This document shows positions 8,396 through 12,096 of a stretch of 12,096 bases of DNA, in pieces. The first letter of the stretch is position 1, and each line of letters opens with the position of its first letter. The stretch spans positions 1 to 12,096 of the forward strand of contig JAGGWO010000184.1 of the NCBI GenBank assembly GCA_021157485.1, written 5' to 3'. The notes beneath the pieces were generated by a model. It worked only from the letters and a program-made list of their open reading frames with translations. It did not search any database and was not told the origin of the DNA. The DNA is from Sulfurimonas sp. GTDB lineage: Bacteria > Campylobacterota > Campylobacteria > Campylobacterales > Sulfurimonadaceae. Made by a program: the position numbers and the translations under genes.

Positions 8396-8977
8396 AGTAT
8401 CTAAAATTCTTTTTGCAAGACTAAGTGCTTTAGAACGATGAGATAGTTTTTTCTTTATCTCATCATCTAATTCACCTAGTGTTTTATCATATCCATCTGG
8501 TACAAACATCGGATCATATCCAAATCCGCCATCCCCTCTTATCTCAGTCAATGCAGTTCCATACATCCAACCATGAACGCAGTACTCAGCATTTTTTGTC
8601 ACTATTGCGATTGCCGCCGTATAGTGTGCAGGTGATGAACTAACACCTTTTTCTTTTATACTATCTACTAACTTATAAAGATTGTCTTTATCATTTGCAT
8701 CCTCTCCGGCATATCTTGCACTATATATACCAGGTGCACCATCTAAAATATCTACACTGATTCCACTATCATCCGCCATAACTACAAAGTTATCATTGCC
8801 AAGCGCTTTAAAGACTGCTCTTGCTTTTATGAGTGCATTTTCTTTAAATGTATCTGCATCTTCTATAATTTCAAACTCATCTATAAGTTCACTATAGGGT
8901 ACTATCTCATACTTTTCACACAAGGCTTTTATCTCTCTTACTTTGCCTTTATTAGATGTAGCTAAAACTAATTTCAA
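8390..8977 (-). CDS. rdgB: XTP/dITP diphosphatase (non-canonical purine NTP pyrophosphatase, Ham1/RdgB)
   Basis: RdgB hydrolyses dITP, XTP and ITP to the monophosphate plus pyrophosphate, keeping deaminated purines out of DNA and RNA. The 195 residues carry the family motifs in order: TSNKGK (7-12), ENALIKA (46-52), ADDSGI (68-73, with catalytic Asp70), GIYSARYAG (83-91), GDGGFGYDPMF (148-158) and LSHRSKAL (178-185). The start is TTG, preceded by AAGGA seven bases upstream, and the protein begins MKLVLATSNKG as expected. No in-frame ATG exists until codon 68, beyond essential motifs, so the TTG is well supported. It is divergent from the MFS gene and convergent with the small 30-codon frame. 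No clear terminator follows it. Confidence 0.96.
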   Translation of the reverse strand: MKLVLATSNKGKVREIKALCEKYEIVPYSELIDEFEIIEDADTFKENALIKARAVFKALGNDNFVVMADDSGISVDILDGAPGIYSARYAGEDANDKDNLYKLVDSIKEKGVSSSPAHYTAAIAIVTKNAEYCVHGWMYGTALTEIRGDGGFGYDPMFVPDGYDKTLGELDDEIKKKLSHRSKALSLAKRILDTL

Positions 8978-9014
8978 ATTTTGTTCCTTATAGTATATGT
9001 AATCTTTCTTTATA

Positions 9015-9032
9015 TATAATTCCGCAATTATA
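9015..9032. promoter_or_regulatory. Closely packed divergent -10 elements for rdgB (minus) and the MFS gene (plus)
   Basis: TATAAT occurs at 9015-9020 on the plus strand, 33 bases before the MFS ATG. It occurs again at 9027-9032 on the minus strand, 50 bases before the rdgB TTG. The hexamers are separated by only six bases, so each predicted start point falls on or next to the other hexamer. If both are real, polymerase could occupy only one at a time. The intergenic region is just 75 bp and AT-rich, so one hexamer may be fortuitous. Confidence 0.4.
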
Positions 9033-9052
9033 CCAAATACAAAAGGCTTTAT

Positions 9053-10384
9053 ATGTTCAAAAAAGTGTTTCCCCTATCATCAATTCTATTTTTAAGATTT
9101 TTAGGACTATTTTTAGTTCTTCCAGTTTTATCTGTTTATGCACTCGACCTTGAAGGTGCTACTCCTTTATTAGTAGGTGTTATTGTTGGTGGTTATGCCC
9201 TGACTCAAGCAATTTTTCAAGTTCCATTTGGAACACTGAGTGATAAGATAGGTAGAAAACCAACTATTCTTATTGGTCTTCTTATATTTTTAGTGGGTTC
9301 ACTTATATGTGCCTACTCTACTGATATATATACTTTAATGTTTGGTCGTTTCTTACAAGGTGCTGGTGCTATCGGTGCAGTTGTAACTGCTATGATTGCT
9401 GATTTAGTTGAAGAAAAAACTCGTGGTCATGCTATGGCTATTATGGGTGGTTTTATCGCTATGAGTTTTGCTATAGCTATGGCTCTTGGTCCTGTTATAG
9501 CATCTAACTTTGACAATGGCTTACAAGTAATTTTCCTAATAACAACAGTATTAGCTATTTTAGCAATACTAATTCTATTTATAAAAGTTCCAACTCCTCC
9601 AAAAATTAAGCATATCTATCATGAAAAATCTAAAACAAAAGATATACTCAAAGACCCTAATCTTTTAGGTATGATTATTATTAACGCTATGCAAAAAGGT
9701 CTTATGACAGCTGCGTTTGTTATTATCCCTATATTTTTAACAAAACCTGAGTATGGGTTTGGTTGGGAGAAAAGTGAGCTTTGGATGGTTTATGTACCAG
9801 CTATGATTGCAGGACTTATAGCAATGGGTCCAGCAGCAGTTTTTGGAGAAAAACGCAATATTCCAAAACAGATTTTTATGCTCTCTATCATACTTTTTAC
9901 AGCTTCATTTCTTATGATGGGGCTTACAAATTCAAGTACTGTATTTGTGACTGCAGTAATCTTTTTCTTTGTTGCGTTTAATATGATGGAACCACTTGTT
10001 CAGTCAATGATCTCTAAATTTGCAAAAGTACACCAAAAGGGTGCAGCACTTGGAATTGCAAATTCTGTTGCATACTTTATGACTTTCTTAGGCGGTACAT
10101 TTGCAGGTCTATTTTTAGATGTAAGTGATAGAGGTACATTTGGTTTAACTATTGGTGGAATTGGTCTTGCATGGTTTATATGGACTGCCTTAAAAATGAA
10201 AAACCCTATCAGATATTCTCATCTTGTTATCCCAGAATCTGAAATAAACTTTGATAAACTTAATGCACTTGAGAGTGAACATATTGCAGAATGGTTTATA
10301 AATGAAACTGAAAAAGTTGTAGTAATAAAATATGCTCAAGAAGCACTTGAAGAAGATAATTTAAAAAGTAAAGTCTCTAAATAG
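9053..10384 (+). CDS. yajR: Major facilitator superfamily transporter, YajR-like, with C-terminal soluble domain
   Basis: This is a 443-residue MFS protein with 12 predicted membrane segments in the DHA1-like layout. The N-terminus (RFLGLFLVLPVLSVYALDLEGA) resembles E. coli YajR as I recall it. Motif A between segments 2 and 3 is GTLSDKIGRKP (60-70); RFLQGAGAIGA (99-109) and FFVAFNMMEP (305-314) also fit. A charged loop (about 180-200) separates the two six-helix halves. Beyond the last segment, residues about 385-443 form a soluble tail with a beta-alpha-beta look (EWFINETEKVVVIKYAQEAL), matching the ferredoxin-like C-terminal domain that marks YajR. The substrate is unknown; drug efflux is often assumed but not shown by sequence. 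The ribosome site is weak (AAAAGG, six bases from ATG). A strong terminator follows. Confidence 0.88.
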   Translation: MFKKVFPLSSILFLRFLGLFLVLPVLSVYALDLEGATPLLVGVIVGGYALTQAIFQVPFGTLSDKIGRKPTILIGLLIFLVGSLICAYSTDIYTLMFGRFLQGAGAIGAVVTAMIADLVEEKTRGHAMAIMGGFIAMSFAIAMALGPVIASNFDNGLQVIFLITTVLAILAILILFIKVPTPPKIKHIYHEKSKTKDILKDPNLLGMIIINAMQKGLMTAAFVIIPIFLTKPEYGFGWEKSELWMVYVPAMIAGLIAMGPAAVFGEKRNIPKQIFMLSIILFTASFLMMGLTNSSTVFVTAVIFFFVAFNMMEPLVQSMISKFAKVHQKGAALGIANSVAYFMTFLGGTFAGLFLDVSDRGTFGLTIGGIGLAWFIWTALKMKNPIRYSHLVIPESEINFDKLNALESEHIAEWFINETEKVVVIKYAQEALEEDNLKSKVSK

Positions 10385-10388
10385 CTAT

Positions 10389-10425
10389 AAAGACTGTGAA
10401 ATGATTTCATTTCCAGTCTTTTCTT
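10389..10425 (+). terminator. Intrinsic terminator of the MFS gene
   Basis: Starting five bases after the stop codon, AAGACTG pairs with CAGTCTT (10390-10396 / 10414-10420) and GAAATG pairs with CATTTC (10398-10403 / 10408-10413). This leaves a 4-nt loop and a single bulged T. The 13-bp stem is followed by a T-rich tract continuing to about 10430. This is the clearest terminator in the window. Confidence 0.85.
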
Positions 10426-10510
10426 TCTCTTAAATAATCAATATTTTAATAAAATAACAAGAGTGATGGAGTTTCAAGGCGCATAGCGAGGAAGCGTACT
10501 AACTGTACGC

Positions 10511-10549
10511 GCCCTGAACAGAGTGAAGAAGTACTCTTAGGGTGTGACG
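10511..10549. repeat. Hairpin repeat unit, copy A
   Basis: This 39-base unit is 30/39 identical by hand alignment to the one starting at 10557, a period of 46 bases. It folds with an outer CCCT / AGGG stem (10512-10515 / 10539-10542), an inner AGAGT / ACTCT stem (10520-10524 / 10533-10537) and an 8-nt loop. It ends in a TGACG segment matching CAACG in copy B. Confidence 0.65.
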
Positions 10550-10556
10550 AGCGTAG

Positions 10557-10595
10557 GCCCTGACCAAAGGGAAGAAATGCCCTTGGGGTGCAACG
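10557..10595. repeat. Hairpin repeat unit, copy B
   Basis: This is the second unit of the pair. It folds the same way: outer CCCT / GGGG (10558-10561 / 10585-10588, one G-T pair), inner AAGGG / CCCTT (10567-10571 / 10580-10584) and an 8-nt loop. The inner stem differs in sequence from copy A, yet both arms stay complementary and the loop size is the same, which points to conservation of folding rather than of bases. Confidence 0.65.
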
Positions 10596-10620
10596 CAGAA
10601 AATGCATTGCTATTATGGTT

Positions 10621-11139
10621 TTATTTTTGAGGTGTTACGTACATGTTGAAATAACGACCTTCAAACTTAGGTGGCTTTTCCATAACTCCAATATCTTCAA
10701 CCATTGGCCAGACACGAAGTAACACTTCTTTTCCTGCCATTGGATTTGCCATCTCACGACCGCGTAAAAATACTCTAAACTTAACATGAAAACCTTTTTC
10801 TAAGAACTCTCTTGCATGCTTCACTTTGTAAGCAATATCATTCTCAGCAATTTTCACAGATAATTTAATCTCTTTAACAACGATTTTTACCTGATTTTTT
10901 CTCTGTTCTTTGAGTTTTTTCTCTTCTTGATATCTATACTTACCGTAATCCATAATCTTTGCGACAGGCGGTTTTGCATCAGGAGCTATTAGAACTAAAT
11001 CTTGCCCCAATTCATTTGCTTTTTCCATAGCATCATCGAAAGAGATAATCCCTAAAGATTCTCCCCCATCTATATTACATCTTAACTCTGTCGCACGGAT
11101 ATCGTCATTCATTATGACACGGTTTTTCTTTTGACTCAA
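10621..11139 (-). CDS. infC: Translation initiation factor IF-3
   Basis: IF-3 binds the 30S subunit, prevents premature joining of 50S and checks the start codon and initiator tRNA. The 172 residues comprise the N-domain (about 1-75, with [10 protein letters not shown] and the signature [15 protein letters not shown] at 61-75), a Lys-rich linker (76-88), and the C-domain (89-172, with [34 protein letters not shown] and the end [12 protein letters not shown]). The start is TTG inside a 4-base TTGA overlap with the thrS stop; GAGG lies seven bases upstream. The next ATG (codon 10) leaves a truncated N-terminus. Rare start codons on infC permit autoregulation in E. coli (AUU), and TTG may act similarly here. 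rpmI and rplT, often next, are absent. Confidence 0.97.
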   Translation of the reverse strand: MSQKKNRVIMNDDIRATELRCNIDGGESLGIISFDDAMEKANELGQDLVLIAPDAKPPVAKIMDYGKYRYQEEKKLKEQRKNQVKIVVKEIKLSVKIAENDIAYKVKHAREFLEKGFHVKFRVFLRGREMANPMAGKEVLLRVWPMVEDIGVMEKPPKFEGRYFNMYVTPQK

Positions 11140-12096
11140 AAATTTACCTCATTTATTTTAGTTTGTATAAGCTTAAGGAAATCCTCTTCACTTAGGTTAT
11201 ATTGCTCTCTAGTTCTTCTATCGCGAATCGCTACAGTCTTGTTCTCTATCTCTTCGTCACCGATAACAACTATCATAGGTACGCGAGTTTTTTCGGCAAT
11301 TCTAATACGTTTATTTAACGAATCATTCTTTGCGTATATCTCACTATCGGCATTAATATCGATAAGTTTATCGGATAATTGCTTAGCATAATCTTTATGT
11401 GTCTCTGCAACTGGCACAATTGCTACCTGAGTTGGAGCGATAAACATAGGAAATTCACCAGCATAATGCTCAGTTAAAATCCCGATAAAACGCTCAAAAG
11501 AGCCAAGAATAGCACGGTGAATCATAACCGGCTGAATCTTCTCGTTGTTCTCACCATTGTACTCAAGCTCAAAACGTTCAGGAAGATTAAAATCTAACTG
11601 AATTGTTCCACACTGCCACTCACGTCCAATAGCATCTGTAATCTTGATGTCAATTTTTGGACCATAAAAAGCTCCACCACCCTCATCTATCTCATAAGGA
11701 AGTGCATTTTTATCCATCGCATTTTTAAGAGCCTGAGTTGAAATATCCCAAACCTCATCATTACCAACAGCTTTTTCTGGTTTAGTAGAAATCATCATTT
11801 TATAATCAAACTCGAAAGTTGACATAATTTTATCTACAAAATCAACGACCTCTATAATCTGATCTTCAATCTGATCTGCTGTACAGAAAATGTGTGCATC
11901 ATCTTGAGTAAATTCACGAACTCTAAAAAGCCCATGAAGCGCACCTGTCATCTCATGACGGTGAACAACACCATACTCAAAATATTTAATAGGTAAGTCT
12001 CTATAAGAGTGTAAATCATCTTCATAAACTTTAATATGACCAACACAGTTCATAGGTTTAACACCAAACTCTATCTCATCAATATTAGTGAAATAC
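11136..12096 (-). CDS. thrS: Threonyl-tRNA synthetase, C-terminal 319 codons (runs off the right edge)
   Basis: ThrS attaches threonine to tRNA-Thr. The frame is open to the window edge, so the true start is outside; an internal ATG at 12053 is not the start, because the codons before it continue the family motif KPMNCVGH. Visible are most of the class II core and the anticodon-binding domain. Zinc ligands that choose threonine over valine are Cys17 (fragment numbering, in MNCVGH), His68 (DDAHIFC) and His193 ([10 protein letters not shown]). Motif 2 has VHRHE with Arg46, and motif 3 is [30 protein letters not shown] is the usual core segment. From about residue 219 the anticodon-binding domain begins ([10 protein letters not shown]). 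Full ThrS is about 600 residues. The stop overlaps infC by four bases. Confidence 0.97.
   Translation of the reverse strand, partial: YFTNIDEIEFGVKPMNCVGHIKVYEDDLHSYRDLPIKYFEYGVVHRHEMTGALHGLFRVREFTQDDAHIFCTADQIEDQIIEVVDFVDKIMSTFEFDYKMMISTKPEKAVGNDEVWDISTQALKNAMDKNALPYEIDEGGGAFYGPKIDIKITDAIGREWQCGTIQLDFNLPERFELEYNGENNEKIQPVMIHRAILGSFERFIGILTEHYAGEFPMFIAPTQVAIVPVAETHKDYAKQLSDKLIDINADSEIYAKNDSLNKRIRIAEKTRVPMIVVIGDEEIENKTVAIRDRRTREQYNLSEEDFLKLIQTKINEVNF

Larger units (their letters stand above)
10463..10610. repeat. GC-rich, multi-hairpin intergenic element (candidate dispersed palindromic repeat or structured RNA)
   Basis: About 53 percent of positions 10461-10610 are G or C by count, against clearly AT-rich flanks. 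An imperfect outer stem joins 10463-10475 to 10598-10610 (nine Watson-Crick pairs, two G-T pairs, two mismatches), with a short further match TGCA inside. Enclosed are three hairpins. H1 is GCGTAC / GTACGC (10494-10510). H2 is at 10512-10542 and H3 at 10558-10588; the latter two are related copies. No reading frame of note spans it. It lies between the MFS terminator and the infC stop (ten bases away). Elements with an AAGGCG...GAGGAAGC...CAACGCAG skeleton look familiar to me as dispersed intergenic repeats in proteobacteria, but this was not searched. Alternatives are an infC 3' UTR structure or a non-coding RNA. Confidence 0.6.

Noticed and set aside
10463..10610. CRISPR array or tRNA-like gene
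   Set aside because: There are only two diverged repeat units with no regular unique spacers, and no cloverleaf or CCA end could be drawn.
11110..11112. ATG at infC codon 10 as the true start
   Set aside because: GAGG is correctly spaced for the TTG at 11139, and starting at codon 10 would shorten the N-terminus.
12051..12053. ATG at 12053 as the start of thrS
   Set aside because: The codons upstream remain in frame to the edge and complete the conserved KPMNC motif, so this is an internal methionine of a gene cut by the window.

Overview
The window is AT-rich and densely coded. It looks like a chromosomal segment from a Campylobacterota (epsilonproteobacterial) genome, most like the free-living Sulfurimonas/Sulfuricurvum group. 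The reasons are a cbb3-type oxidase subunit I, a DUF507 gene joined to carA, and the order purA - fliJ - MotE-like - DUF507 - carA, which I recall from Campylobacter jejuni. The PurA C-terminus and other protein features also resemble C. jejuni homologues from memory. No species assignment was computed.

Layout from left to right. Positions 1-1007 (minus) hold the first 335 codons of ccoN, preceded by a promoter-like region with a tandem 9-bp repeat. Positions 1266-7321 (minus) are a probable seven-gene operon, transcribed from right to left: class V aminotransferase, hisZ, purA, fliJ, MotE-like gene, DUF507 gene, carA. Most junctions are overlapping, abutting or under 25 nt. The exceptions are 92 nt between purA and fliJ, which contains three hairpins, and 64 nt before the DUF507 gene. 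uppP (7465-8235, plus) is divergent from the operon. A possible 30-codon small gene (8303-8395, plus) lies between uppP and the convergent rdgB (8390-8977, minus). A yajR-like MFS transporter (9053-10384, plus) is divergent from rdgB and ends in a strong intrinsic terminator. Positions 10463-10610 hold a comparatively GC-rich, highly folded element. infC (10621-11139, minus) and the C-terminal half of thrS (11136 to the window edge, minus) form a translationally overlapping pair.

Functionally this is mostly housekeeping: nucleotide and amino-acid supply (PurA, HisZ, CarA, aminotransferase), nucleotide-pool cleaning (RdgB), cell-wall lipid carrier recycling (UppP), translation (InfC, ThrS) and microaerobic respiration (CcoN). 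Two flagellar accessory genes sit inside the nucleotide operon. No phage, transposase, CRISPR array, tRNA or rRNA was seen. The unexplained material is non-coding: the folded element before infC, a hairpin with two competing partners in the aminotransferase leader, the hairpin cluster after purA, and the small reading frame with a strong ribosome binding site after uppP. No gene-free stretch exceeds 300 bases; the longest are 1008-1265 and 10385-10620.
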